From NCBI GenBank assembly GCA_949127925.1, contig CASBQX010000209.1, positions 1-15,813 of the forward strand: a DNA stretch of 15,813 nt, written 5' to 3'. Under the pieces are notes generated by a model. It made no database searches. It saw only the letters and a program-made list of their open reading frames with translations, and was not told the origin of the DNA. Each line of letters begins with the position of its first letter. Position 1 is the stretch's first letter. A program made the translations under genes and the position numbers. This DNA comes from Synechococcales cyanobacterium PMM_0002. Its GTDB lineage: Bacteria > Cyanobacteriota > Cyanobacteriia > Elainellales > Elainellaceae. Positions 7,491 through 14,400 of the stretch are shown piece by piece.

Positions 7491-8168
7491 CTAACAGGCT
7501 CCGCTACCTGAAATGACGACCCAAACGGTCTTCCACAAAACTACAAGGTCGTATAGGGGAGACCAGATTGTTTGATACCGCAGATCTAAATTGACAATTT
7601 CTTCGAAGTTAACAATCTTCGATCTACCGCTCACCTGCCACTCGCCTGTAATTCCGGGCTTCACATTCAAGCGTTGCCAGTGATGGTCTGAATAGTGCGC
7701 CACTTCGTCCAGTGTTGGGGGGCGAGTGCCAACTAAACTCATTTCCCCCATCAGCACATTCCAAAACTGAGGCAGCTCATCTAAACTGGTTTTCCGCAGC
7801 ACCTGGCCCACTCGGGTCACCCTTGCATCTAAGCCAGCTTTGGCGCGAAAGGGTTGATTGCTCTGGTGATGCTGAGCATCAGCGCCTTGAACCATCGTAC
7901 GAAATTTGACAATTTTAAATTTTTGCCCTTGAAGCCCACATCGCTGCTGCGTATAAAGAACAGCACCTGGGCTGTCAAGCTTAATGGCGATCGCCACAGG
8001 GATAATGACACAGGCCAGAATTAACAGCCCCACCACACTGCCAATGATATCAACGGCCCGCTTAAAGAGGCTGTTTGCAGATGGATGCGGGCGCTCAGAG
8101 CCAACATGACCAGGAACATCGGTTCCTCGCGAACATATCAATGGGGCGGGTGACGCAAAACTAGCCAT
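7491..8168 (-). CDS. Sugar-phosphate transferase, minimal PglC/WbaP-type
   Basis: A monotopic phosphoglycosyl transferase that moves a sugar-1-phosphate from a nucleotide sugar to undecaprenyl phosphate, starting a lipid-linked glycan for polysaccharide. The 225-residue form has a charged N-terminus, one hydrophobic re-entrant helix at about 38-63 (RAVDIIGSVVGLLILACVII) and the conserved segment KFRTM at 88-92. The catalytic Asp-Glu dyad is D130-E131 in RKTSLDELPQFWNVL, then GEMSLVGTRPP at 141-151, KPGITGEWQVSGRS and the C-terminal LDLRYQTIWSPLYDL. It lacks the four-helix N-terminal region of WbaP and WcaJ. I chose ATG at 8166-8168 because AGGA lies 7-8 nt upstream and the family core follows; a 300-codon extension to 8393 runs through repeats and is unlikely. 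It seems to be an orphan, with no other polysaccharide genes beside it. The sugar is unknown. Confidence 0.9.
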   Translation of the reverse strand: MASFASPAPLICSRGTDVPGHVGSERPHPSANSLFKRAVDIIGSVVGLLILACVIIPVAIAIKLDSPGAVLYTQQRCGLQGQKFKIVKFRTMVQGADAQHHQSNQPFRAKAGLDARVTRVGQVLRKTSLDELPQFWNVLMGEMSLVGTRPPTLDEVAHYSDHHWQRLNVKPGITGEWQVSGRSKIVNFEEIVNLDLRYQTIWSPLYDLVVLWKTVWVVISGSGAC

Positions 8169-8291
8169 CTCAAATTCCTGATTAAAAGCTCTAATTTTAA
8201 AATCTGAAGACGGCAACCGTAGAATTACGCAGACGTCTATAGGCAAGACTATAGACCGAGCCTTCAAGCACCAGTCAGAGAGTAGTCTAAG

Positions 8292-8321
8292 CTTTACAGA
8301 ATCTTTACAGAATCTTTGCAG
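8292..8321. repeat. Tandem repeat, 11-bp unit, 2.7 copies
   Basis: CTTTACAGAAT at 8292-8302 and 8303-8313 is followed by CTTTGCAG. It lies upstream of the sugar transferase start on the opposite strand. Confidence 0.8.
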
Positions 8322-8354
8322 TAGGCTCATGCTTGTCGGAGTTTGGGGGACTTT

Positions 8355-8390
8355 TATAAAGGTTGGATAAAGTATAAAGGTTGGATAAAG
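8355..8390. repeat. Perfect tandem duplication, 18-bp unit
   Basis: TATAAAGGTTGGATAAAG is repeated exactly at 8355-8372 and 8373-8390. Because 18 is a multiple of three, it makes a false repeated peptide (LYPTFI twice) at the start of the over-extended frame of the sugar transferase. Confidence 0.9.
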
Positions 8391-8542
8391 CAACCAATAT
8401 TGCCTGAAATATTAAACTGTGTAACAAGATATTCCGCAGCCGCCCGATTTAACCGAAAGTGAAGGACGGTAGGGTAAGCAGCACCCATTGGGACGCCGCT
8501 TGCTAGAGTCCACGGCTTGCAGAATCTAGGAGTCTTTTGCAC

Positions 8543-8638
8543 ATGTCTTTATCAGATACTCAAATCTTTGCTGCTTTGGTGATTGCCTTACTTCCCGCAG
8601 TCCTGGCATTTCGTCTGTCCACCGAGCTTTATAAGTAG
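8543..8638 (+). CDS. psaM: Photosystem I reaction centre subunit XII
   Basis: A 31-residue single-span thylakoid membrane protein of photosystem I that helps hold the trimer and antenna chlorophyll arrangement. The protein begins MSLSDTQIFAALVIALLP and ends FRLSTELYK, which matches PsaM nearly throughout: a short polar N-terminus, one membrane helix at about 6-24 and the conserved C-terminus. Length equals the family length. AGGAG at 8528-8532 lies 10 nt before the ATG and supports the start. The gene is transcribed alone in view; a terminator-like hairpin lies about 100 nt after the stop codon. Confidence 0.96.
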   Translation: MSLSDTQIFAALVIALLPAVLAFRLSTELYK

Positions 8639-8735
8639 GCATACGTAGGTAAAATTTTTCGAGTGCCTTAGTAATTCAACAATTTTTGAGTCTACTCAGG
8701 AATCTTTTGTAACTACAGCTCAAAGCGATTATATT

Positions 8736-8777
8736 GGGGTAGATTCCGGCTTTCCGGGCAAATCGCCCCATTTTTTT
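8736..8777 (+). terminator. Probable rho-independent terminator after psaM
   Basis: GGGC (8756-8759) pairs with GCCC (8765-8768) over a 5-nt loop, with an alternative outer pairing of GGGG (8736-8739) and CCCC (8766-8769) that encloses CCGG-CTTT-CCGG. Seven T residues follow at 8771-8777. It ends only 13 nt before the next ATG, so it could also work as an attenuator in that gene's leader. Confidence 0.6.
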
Positions 8778-8790
8778 ATCAGCTGTTAGC

Positions 8791-9261
8791 ATGAACGCGA
8801 TCCGACCGTCTAGACCGCCTCTATATCCTGTGGCCCCTGCTGCAAAGAGAGCAACGCATCCCCGCCGCCGTTTACATCGGCAGTCCTCGCACCGAGCGAC
8901 GGCGTTAGAGGCAGGAGCTAAACTGGCGGTGAACTGTTTTTTGGCGATCGCGGCTCTATCGGCCTTAGTGAAGCTGGTACCGCAAAACGTTTCTCAACAG
9001 GCCAAGCTGCAAAATATCCGCATGGAGGTTAGTGCTGTAGAAAGCCGAGTTAACCTATCGCAGGCTGATTTTAGCCGTCGGTTTGACCCGAATCAGGCGA
9101 ATAGCCTCATGCGCGAGCAAAGCGGACGCATTAATCCGGGGCAGCGTCAGGTCATTTGGGTAACGCCCAACGCCCCCAACCCCGAGCTGCCCGCTGCCGA
9201 TCCAACAGCCCCTGGTAATCCAACCTCTGAGCTGCCTCTTTCTGGTGCTAGGTCTTATTAA
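8791..9261 (+). CDS. Unknown single-span membrane protein, FtsL/DivIC-like layout
   Basis: I do not recognise a named family. The 156 residues show a basic cytosolic N-terminus (KRATHPRRRLHRQ), one membrane span at about 44-63 (KLAVNCFLAIAALSALVKLV), then a helical segment at 66-96 with heptad-like spacing (QQAKLQNIRMEVSAVESRVN). SRRFDPNQANSLMREQSG and INPGQRQVIWV follow, with a Pro-rich low-complexity tail (127-150). This N-in, short-span, coiled-coil layout resembles the cell-division proteins FtsL, FtsB and DivIC, but that is a topology analogy and not a sequence match. The conserved-looking block is 92-124. The ATG at 8791 has no strong Shine-Dalgarno. The next gene starts 43 nt downstream on the same strand, suggesting co-transcription. 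Confidence 0.75.
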   Translation: MNAIRPSRPPLYPVAPAAKRATHPRRRLHRQSSHRATALEAGAKLAVNCFLAIAALSALVKLVPQNVSQQAKLQNIRMEVSAVESRVNLSQADFSRRFDPNQANSLMREQSGRINPGQRQVIWVTPNAPNPELPAADPTAPGNPTSELPLSGARSY

Positions 9262-9304
9262 CAGCAAGGCTTGCCTGTTTATTTTGCTCAATAGTCTTTG
9301 AGCC

Positions 9305-10093
9305 ATGTCACTGCAAAATTTCCCACTCGCTTCCATTCAAAAAGTCAGAACATACATCCGCAATTCTCTCTCAACAGACAAATTGGAGATTGACCAGGGT
9401 GTCGTTTTAATCGCCGACGATGTCCCTGAACCGGAGTCGATTGATGCGTTGAGCGGCATTTTTTCATTTGGGACTCCTTCTCTGGTCGATACTGCTGCGG
9501 TTAGAGGTGCTGAAAAATGGTTTGTGAGCACCGTTAATCCGGCAGCACCGTTACTCAAGTTGCCAGGGTTACGGCTTAAACCAGGGTTTCGGCTGGTTAG
9601 CTATCTCTATCGCACGCCGGGACATGGGGCAGGAATCGTGTGGGCGTTACCCGAAGCCCTCAGCACCATAGACCAGCTGGAACTAAGCCTGAAGGGCTGT
9701 GATCGCATTGCTACCGTTCCTCAGCCTGCTGGAGCGTTAGAGCATTTTATGGACGCAATTGAGGGCGATCGCTCGCCTGTCTCTTTTATGATCGCGTCGC
9801 TATTGCGGCGAGAGCTTCAGGAGTTTGGCTCGTGGGGCGATCGCCATAGCTGGCACCAGCATGAGCTAATTGCCGAGGTGCCGGCCCATGGTTCCTGGCA
9901 GTGGCCTGCCGATCCGCCCAAAAATCTCTTGCCAAAAGTCCGAGTCTCAGACGATGGGCAAGCTGTTTTAGAGTTTTTTACCTGTTGCCGCACCGCTCCT
10001 ATGACCCTGTATCGCCATCTCGATCGCTATCTGGCTCACCAATATCGAGGCGATAGCCTCGACAAGGCAGTTGCGGTGGCTCGCTCTGATTAA
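9305..10093 (+). CDS. Uncharacterised protein, 262 residues
   Basis: The coding nature is supported by length, HIP1 sites placed in frame as in its neighbours, and a fluent globular sequence, but I recognise no domain. There is no signal peptide or membrane span, so it is probably cytosolic. Notable segments are GVVLIADDVPEPESIDALSG (31-50), VNPAAPLLKLPGLRLKPGFR (77-96), GHGAGIVWALPEAL (106-119), a His/Trp-rich part near 175-199 (GSWGDRHSWHQHEL and HGSWQWP) and CCRTAP at 227-232. No nucleotide-binding or metal motif stands out. It follows the single-span protein by 43 nt and meets miaA tail to tail with only 7 nt between the stop codons. Function should not be guessed from this sequence. Confidence 0.75.
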   Translation: MSLQNFPLASIQKVRTYIRNSLSTDKLEIDQGVVLIADDVPEPESIDALSGIFSFGTPSLVDTAAVRGAEKWFVSTVNPAAPLLKLPGLRLKPGFRLVSYLYRTPGHGAGIVWALPEALSTIDQLELSLKGCDRIATVPQPAGALEHFMDAIEGDRSPVSFMIASLLRRELQEFGSWGDRHSWHQHELIAEVPAHGSWQWPADPPKNLLPKVRVSDDGQAVLEFFTCCRTAPMTLYRHLDRYLAHQYRGDSLDKAVAVARSD

Positions 10094-10111
10094 ACCGATG
10101 TTAAACCGATG
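10090..10111. repeat. Tandem 11-bp repeat giving both convergent stop codons
   Basis: TTAAACCGATG is present at 10090-10100 and 10101-10111. The plus-strand gene stops at TAA 10091-10093 in the first copy. miaA on the minus strand stops at TAA (10103-10101) in the second copy. Confidence 0.9.
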
Positions 10112-11138
10112 CATGTTGCTGCCTAAATTGGCAAACTACTTCCCATACTTGCTCCAGCAAATCAGCCGCATCGGCATCAAACCAGTGAATAGTCGGATCG
10201 GCTCGAAACCAGGTGCGCTGGCGTTTGGCAAACTGACGAGTGTGGAGTACAGTGAGGGCGATCGCCTCCTCCAACGAGCATTGCCCTGCTAGGTAATGCC
10301 TCACCTCTTGATAGCCCAGCGTATTCAACAGCGGCAGGTCTGAGCCATAGCGTTGGCAGAGGTGCTCGACCTCTGATACAAATCCATCTGCCATCATCTG
10401 GTGGGTGCGTTGCCCGATCCGTTGAGTCAGGCGATCTGGCTGCTCGCCAGAGCTTTGACAATCTAACCCAAGCTGTAAAATCGGATAGCTAGGCGGTTGT
10501 TCTCCTTGCTGCGTCGAAATTGGTTGCCCTGTTACGTAATATACTTCTAGCGCCCGGAGCGTCCGCACCTGATCGTGGGGATGAATTTTGTCAGCCGAGG
10601 CCGCATCAACCTGGTTCAAAAAGGCATAGCACAGCGGTTGCCCGAGGGCAGTGAGCTGCGATCGCAGCTGAGGCTGAGGTTCTACCCGAGGAATCCGCAG
10701 ACCGCGCACTACCGAGCGAATATAAAGCCCTGTCCCACCCACCAACAGCGGTATTGGTACCGACGCATTATCTGTATGTTCGGGTGTGTACTCAGCAGGC
10801 CAAGCCTGTTCAACCTCCTGTGCTCTAGGTAAGGCAGCACTATGCAGACCAGCAATCAGCGACTGAGCCTGCTGCTGATACTCTGCCAAGGTCAGCGTTG
10901 CCGTAGGATTGCAAATATCAATTAATCGGTGGGGAACTTGGCGCTGCTGTTCTGGTGTGGGCTTGGCTGTGCCAAGATTAAAATCTCGATACACTTGGCG
11001 AGAATCAGCGCTGAGAATCACGCCTGACAGCCGTTTTGCCAGCATTAATGCCAAACCCGATTTGCCAGTTGCGGTGGCTCCACAAATAACGATTAGAATA
11101 GGAAGCAGAGGATTTAGTACAAGAGTATTGTTTTTCAA
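10101..11138 (-). CDS. miaA: tRNA dimethylallyltransferase
   Basis: MiaA adds dimethylallyl from DMAPP to N6 of A37 in tRNAs that read codons starting with U, improving decoding. The 345 residues carry the P-loop GATATGKS (20-27), DSRQVYRDFNLGTAKP at 45-60 with the conserved Asp45 and Arg47, VPHRLID at 68-74, LLVGGTGLYI at 131-140, LNTLGYQEV at 271-279 and the QFAKRQRTWF motif at 302-311. An extra stretch of about 30 residues (98-128) precedes LLVGGTGLYI; family members usually have a shorter link. No ATG is available: upstream codons reach a stop without one, and TTG at 11138 is the best start, 19 residues before the P-loop. The gene is divergent to gyrB across 194 bp. Confidence 0.95.
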   Translation of the reverse strand: MKNNTLVLNPLLPILIVICGATATGKSGLALMLAKRLSGVILSADSRQVYRDFNLGTAKPTPEQQRQVPHRLIDICNPTATLTLAEYQQQAQSLIAGLHSAALPRAQEVEQAWPAEYTPEHTDNASVPIPLLVGGTGLYIRSVVRGLRIPRVEPQPQLRSQLTALGQPLCYAFLNQVDAASADKIHPHDQVRTLRALEVYYVTGQPISTQQGEQPPSYPILQLGLDCQSSGEQPDRLTQRIGQRTHQMMADGFVSEVEHLCQRYGSDLPLLNTLGYQEVRHYLAGQCSLEEAIALTVLHTRQFAKRQRTWFRADPTIHWFDADAADLLEQVWEVVCQFRQQHASV

Positions 11139-11257
11139 GCAATTCAGATCGGCGGGGCAGCAGTCTAGACCTCAAATTCTAGAAGTAATTTTTGTCTAAT
11201 CCAACCCCTGCTTAAACTTTCCTTGAAAAGCGCCTAGAAGGGCATAAGACCCTTTTG

Positions 11258-11266
11258 TGCTATAAT
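11258..11266 (+). promoter_or_regulatory. Extended -10 promoter of gyrB
   Basis: TGCTATAAT is a perfect extended -10 element (TG-n-TATAAT) 67 nt before the gyrB ATG. The -35 area at 11238-11243 is not consensus, which fits extended -10 promoters. Confidence 0.6.
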
Positions 11267-11332
11267 TTTGGTAAGATTTGACTTTGCTGGAGTCAAGGAA
11301 GGCTTCAGACCAATCCTGGGAGCGTTTCATTC

Positions 11333-13270
11333 ATGACGACCAACTATGATGCCGAACAAATTCAAGTTCTCGAAGGCTTGGAGGCAGTTCGCAAGCGGCC
11401 AGGAATGTATATTGGCAGCACGGGGCCGCGAGGATTACACCACCTCGTCTATGAGGCAGTAGACAACTCCGTTGACGAGGCGCTCGCTGGATATTGTACA
11501 CATATTCAGGTCTCTTTGAATGCCGACGGGTCTGTCACCGTGACGGATGACGGTCGGGGCATTCCCGTCGGCATCCATTCTCGCACTGGCAAATCGGCAT
11601 TAGAAACAGTGCTTACCATTCTCCATGCTGGCGGTAAGTTTGGGCAAGGGGGCTACAAGGTTTCTGGGGGCCTGCACGGGGTCGGGATCTCGGTAGTGAA
11701 TGCGCTTTCCGAATGGGTAGAAGTCACCGTTTGGCGTGAGAAAAAAGCCCACACGATGCGGTTTGAGCGGGGTAAAACTGCCCGCGACATGAGCGCCGAG
11801 CCGATTAAAGAAGACCGGACGGGCACCTCTGTTAGCTTTAAGCCAGATACCCAAATTTTCTCTACGGGGATTGAGTTTGATTACGCGACGCTGGCGGGTC
11901 GGCTTAAAGAGTTGGCGTATCTCAACGCTGGCGTAGAGATGACGTTTACCGATGACCGACTGGAGCTTTTAAAGAGCGATACTCCTCGCGTCGAAGTTTA
12001 TCACTACGCTGGGGGCATCAAAGAATACATCGCTTATATGAACCAAGATAAGCAGCCTCTTCACGAAGAGGTGATCTACGTGCGGGGTGAGCGCAATAAC
12101 GTAGAAATTGAGGTGGCGCTTCAGTGGTGTGTCGATGCCTATACCGATAACCTGCTGGGCTTTGCCAATAATATCCGCACGATTGACGGCGGCACTCATC
12201 TAGAAGGGCTAAAGGCGGTGCTGACCCGGACGATGAATGCGATCGCCCGCAAGCGCAATAAGCTCAAAGAAGGCGAGTCTAACCTGGCGGGTGAAAACGT
12301 CCGCGAAGGGCTAACGGGCGTCATCTCGGTGAAAGTGCCTGATCCCGAATTTGAAGGACAAACCAAAACCAAGCTTGGCAACACCGAAGTGCGGGGCATT
12401 GTCGATTCTCTGGTGGGGGAAGTGCTAACGGAATATTTGGAATTCCGACCCGGCGTGGCCGATGCCATTTTAGAAAAGGCGATCCAGGCGTTTAATGCCG
12501 CCGAGGCCGCCCGCCGAGCCAGAGAGCTGGTGCGGCGTAAGTCGGTTTTAGAATCGTCTACGTTGCCCGGTAAGCTGGCCGACTGTAGTTCTCGCGACCC
12601 TAGCGAGTCCGAAATTTATATTGTGGAAGGGGACTCTGCTGGTGGCAGTGCCAAACAGGGACGCGATCGCCGCTTTCAGGCGATTCTGCCGCTGCGGGGC
12701 AAAATTCTCAACATCGAGAAAACAGACGATGCCAAAATCTACAAAAATACCGAAATTCAGGCGCTGATTACCGCCTTGGGTCTAGGGATCAAGGGTGAAG
12801 AGTTTGACCCAACCCAGCTGCGCTACCACCGGATCATCATCATGACCGATGCCGACGTAGACGGTGCCCACATCCGGACGCTGCTGCTCACGTTCTTCTA
12901 CCGCTACCAGCGCCTAATGGTAGACCAGGGCTATGTCTACATTGCCTGCCCCCCTCTCTATAAGCTAGAGCGCGGACGGCAACACTTCTACTGCTATAGC
13001 GATCGCGAACGCGACCAAATTATTGCTGGCTTCCCCGAAAATGCCAAGGTCGAAATTCAGCGGTTCAAAGGATTGGGGGAAATGATGCCCCAACAGCTGT
13101 GGGAAACTACCATGAACCCTGAAAGCCGGACGTTGAAGCGAGTAGAAATTGAAGACGCCGCCGAGGCCGATCGGATTTTTACGGTGCTAATGGGCGATCG
13201 CGTCGCTCCCCGTCGCGAGTTTATCGAAACCTACGGCCCTCGGCTTAACCTCAAGGATTTAGATATTTAA
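11333..13270 (+). CDS. gyrB: DNA gyrase subunit B
   Basis: GyrB is the ATPase subunit of the GyrA2B2 topoisomerase that introduces negative supercoils. The 645 residues fit the short GyrB form without the Gram-negative insertion. The GHKL ATPase has Glu41 and Asn45 (YEAVDNSVDEA), DDGRGIP at 72-78 and GGLHGVG at 112-118. The transducer domain carries GFANNIRTIDGGTHLEG, and QTKTKLGN at 343-350 precedes the TOPRIM domain. TOPRIM has EGDSAGG at 432-438 and the acidic DADVD at 506-510. The C-terminal RFKGLGEM at 577-584 and RDFIE-like RREFIETYGPRLNL complete the family pattern. GyrB inteins occur in some cyanobacteria, but none interrupts this gene. The ATG has GGGAG 10 nt upstream. It is followed by a strong hairpin terminator, so it is probably transcribed alone. 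Confidence 0.98.
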   Translation: MTTNYDAEQIQVLEGLEAVRKRPGMYIGSTGPRGLHHLVYEAVDNSVDEALAGYCTHIQVSLNADGSVTVTDDGRGIPVGIHSRTGKSALETVLTILHAGGKFGQGGYKVSGGLHGVGISVVNALSEWVEVTVWREKKAHTMRFERGKTARDMSAEPIKEDRTGTSVSFKPDTQIFSTGIEFDYATLAGRLKELAYLNAGVEMTFTDDRLELLKSDTPRVEVYHYAGGIKEYIAYMNQDKQPLHEEVIYVRGERNNVEIEVALQWCVDAYTDNLLGFANNIRTIDGGTHLEGLKAVLTRTMNAIARKRNKLKEGESNLAGENVREGLTGVISVKVPDPEFEGQTKTKLGNTEVRGIVDSLVGEVLTEYLEFRPGVADAILEKAIQAFNAAEAARRARELVRRKSVLESSTLPGKLADCSSRDPSESEIYIVEGDSAGGSAKQGRDRRFQAILPLRGKILNIEKTDDAKIYKNTEIQALITALGLGIKGEEFDPTQLRYHRIIIMTDADVDGAHIRTLLLTFFYRYQRLMVDQGYVYIACPPLYKLERGRQHFYCYSDRERDQIIAGFPENAKVEIQRFKGLGEMMPQQLWETTMNPESRTLKRVEIEDAAEADRIFTVLMGDRVAPRREFIETYGPRLNLKDLDI

Positions 13271-13320
13271 GTCTAGACAGCTAACCCTACTGGAGAAGAT
13301 TAATTCTCCCCAAACCATCG

Positions 13321-13384
13321 GCTCGTTAGCTGAGAAGTAGCTCTGTAAGTGCAGAACTGTTTCTCAGCTAACGGGCTGATTTTG
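13321..13384 (+). terminator. Strong hairpin terminator after gyrB
   Basis: A stem of 16 pairs joins 13321-13336 and 13361-13376, including a perfect 13-bp block CGTTAGCTGAGAA/TTCTCAGCTAACG and one G-U pair. The 24-nt loop can fold again (TCTG/CAGA). GATTTTGTT follows. A smaller hairpin, GGAGAA/TTCTCC at 13292-13309, comes before it. Confidence 0.8.
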
Positions 13385-13397
13385 TTCATTGTAGGCT

Positions 13398-13456
13398 GTT
13401 ATTCAAATAGAAATAACCTAGTTTAATCAAGATACTTGTCTCATTGTTAAGTATCT
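13398..13456. other. Two further inverted repeats before the 69-residue gene
   Basis: GTTATT (13398-13403) pairs with AATAAC (13412-13417), and AGATACTT (13430-13437) pairs perfectly with AAGTATCT (13449-13456). They are AT-rich and could be operators, leader hairpins or chance. Confidence 0.35.
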
Positions 13457-13509
13457 CGTAACTCTTGTGTCATCTTATGTGATCTGAAATTTCCCCAACA
13501 AAAACTGGG

Positions 13510-13527
13510 TATGTTATATAAAACATA
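13510..13527 (+). promoter_or_regulatory. Palindromic AT-rich element, probable promoter region
   Basis: TATGTT and AACATA flank ATATAA in perfect symmetry 23 nt before the next ATG. The central TATATAA can serve as a -10 box, giving a very short leader; the symmetry would suit a dimeric regulator. Both uses are inference. Confidence 0.35.
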
Positions 13528-13550
13528 AAGAAAACCTTAAGGAGTCGCTT

Positions 13551-13760
13551 ATGAGTCCTCTGCTACTACGGCAGCTCTGGTCAACGGTGGAAGACACACA
13601 GTCCAGTGTCTTGCTCAACCTAGACGATTCCAGCTTGATCCAACGCTTACTGGGTAAATTCAAAGCAGAGCGCGCCCTCAACTCTACCGAAGTTGATCTG
13701 CTCGGCGATTACATTCGCACCCGCTTGCCCCTAATCCGTGACTTGGCTCAAGGCCGCTAG
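13551..13760 (+). CDS. Small protein of unknown function, 69 residues
   Basis: The coding call rests on an excellent ribosome site, AAGGAG at 13539-13544 with 6 nt before the ATG, and on a well-formed helical sequence. The protein starts MSPLLLRQLWSTVEDTQ, has an amphipathic middle (SSLIQRLLGKFKAERALN) and ends EVDLLGDYIRTRLPLIRDLA. It looks like three alpha helices, is soluble and has no Cys or membrane span. I seem to recall similar small proteins of unknown role in other cyanobacteria, but I cannot name the family. It stands alone, after the gyrB terminator and with its own probable promoter. Confidence 0.8.
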   Translation: MSPLLLRQLWSTVEDTQSSVLLNLDDSSLIQRLLGKFKAERALNSTEVDLLGDYIRTRLPLIRDLAQGR

Positions 13761-13798
13761 CGCTATTTTGGCTCTGCTTACGTCACTTACCTCTACTG

Positions 13799-13824
13799 CT
13801 TCTAACAATCGTTTCTAACAATCG
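13799..13824. repeat. Tandem duplication, 13-bp period
   Basis: TCTAACAATCG occurs at 13801-13811 and 13814-13824, each preceded by CT or TT; 12 of 13 positions are identical. Confidence 0.75.
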
Positions 13825-14182
13825 GATTCTCTTCAGCTCAACCGTTTCGCCATACTTGCCCGTACCCGCCATGTATGGCTAGAAACCTCCGGACGTTAAG
13901 TGGTTTGCGACCCTAAGCTAGCTAAAACAGCTGAGCATTTAATTGGGTATGGCAGACTAGGTTTGGATCGCCATCTCAGGGCAAACCGTTCAAATCAAAC
14001 CACCGCTTACACCAAGCGGAACCAATGCATGATTTAGATCCAGGTGAATCTTCAGCCGCAACAACCCAAAGAGTGTGTTGCGTGATACAAAAATAAATAT
14101 CAAATCAGTAGACTCTTGGAATAGCTTGAGCGTATTGGTGCTAGAGAAGACTCTGCGTAGCTAAAACCAATGATAGGCTCTA

Positions 14183-14240
14183 CCGTGAGAGGTTGAGGGC
14201 AGGGCGATCTCCCCTCCAAGAGCCTCTCGTGGAACGTTCC
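14183..14240. other. Long hairpin overlapping a perfect 10-bp palindrome
   Basis: CCGTGAGAGG (14183-14192) pairs with CCTCTCGTGG (14223-14232) over ten positions with two G-U pairs. Inside, TTG-AGGG can pair with CCCT-C-CAA. The last two bases begin the palindrome GGAACGTTCC. No T-run follows, so a simple terminator is not favoured; a small RNA or regulatory site is possible. Confidence 0.45.
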
Positions 14241-14374
14241 GCAAAGAAGAGTTAAATTACATTCAAATTACTAGCGGTCTACGTAGATATTTATCATCTG
14301 AACGTTTTTGCGTGCAGGCTGCTATTGTGATTGTTTGCAAATTCTGCTAGTTGATTTAGTTAGTTTCTGTTTGT

Positions 14375-14400
14375 TGAGAAGTGAGTGAGAAGTGAGTGAG
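14375..14400. repeat. Tandem duplication, 11-bp unit, at the ribosome site
   Basis: TGAGAAGTGAG is present at 14375-14385 and 14386-14396, then TGAG. The purine-rich copies lie directly before the transporter gene's start and could supply weak Shine-Dalgarno sequences and alternative starts. Confidence 0.8.

Larger units (their letters stand above)
8169..8542. other. 374-bp gap between sugar transferase and psaM
   Basis: It should carry divergent promoters. It contains an 11-bp tandem repeat (8292-8321) and a perfect 18-bp duplication (8355-8390). TTGCCT at 8400 and an AT-rich stretch ending near 8432 could belong to a psaM promoter, but the match is weak. No RNA gene is recognised. Confidence 0.5.

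Noticed and set aside
8169..8393. N-terminal extension of the sugar transferase to 300 residues
   Set aside because: The extension reads through the 18-bp and 11-bp tandem repeats, has no family similarity, and the ATG at 8168 has a proper AGGA ribosome site.
13980..14000. Possible tRNA T-arm sequence GTTCAAATC
   Set aside because: The flanking bases do not form a T stem, and no acceptor or anticodon stems are found nearby.
14026..14097. 23-codon frame starting MHDLDPGESS in the gap before the transporter
   Set aside because: It has no ribosome site, no motif and is short enough to be expected by chance.
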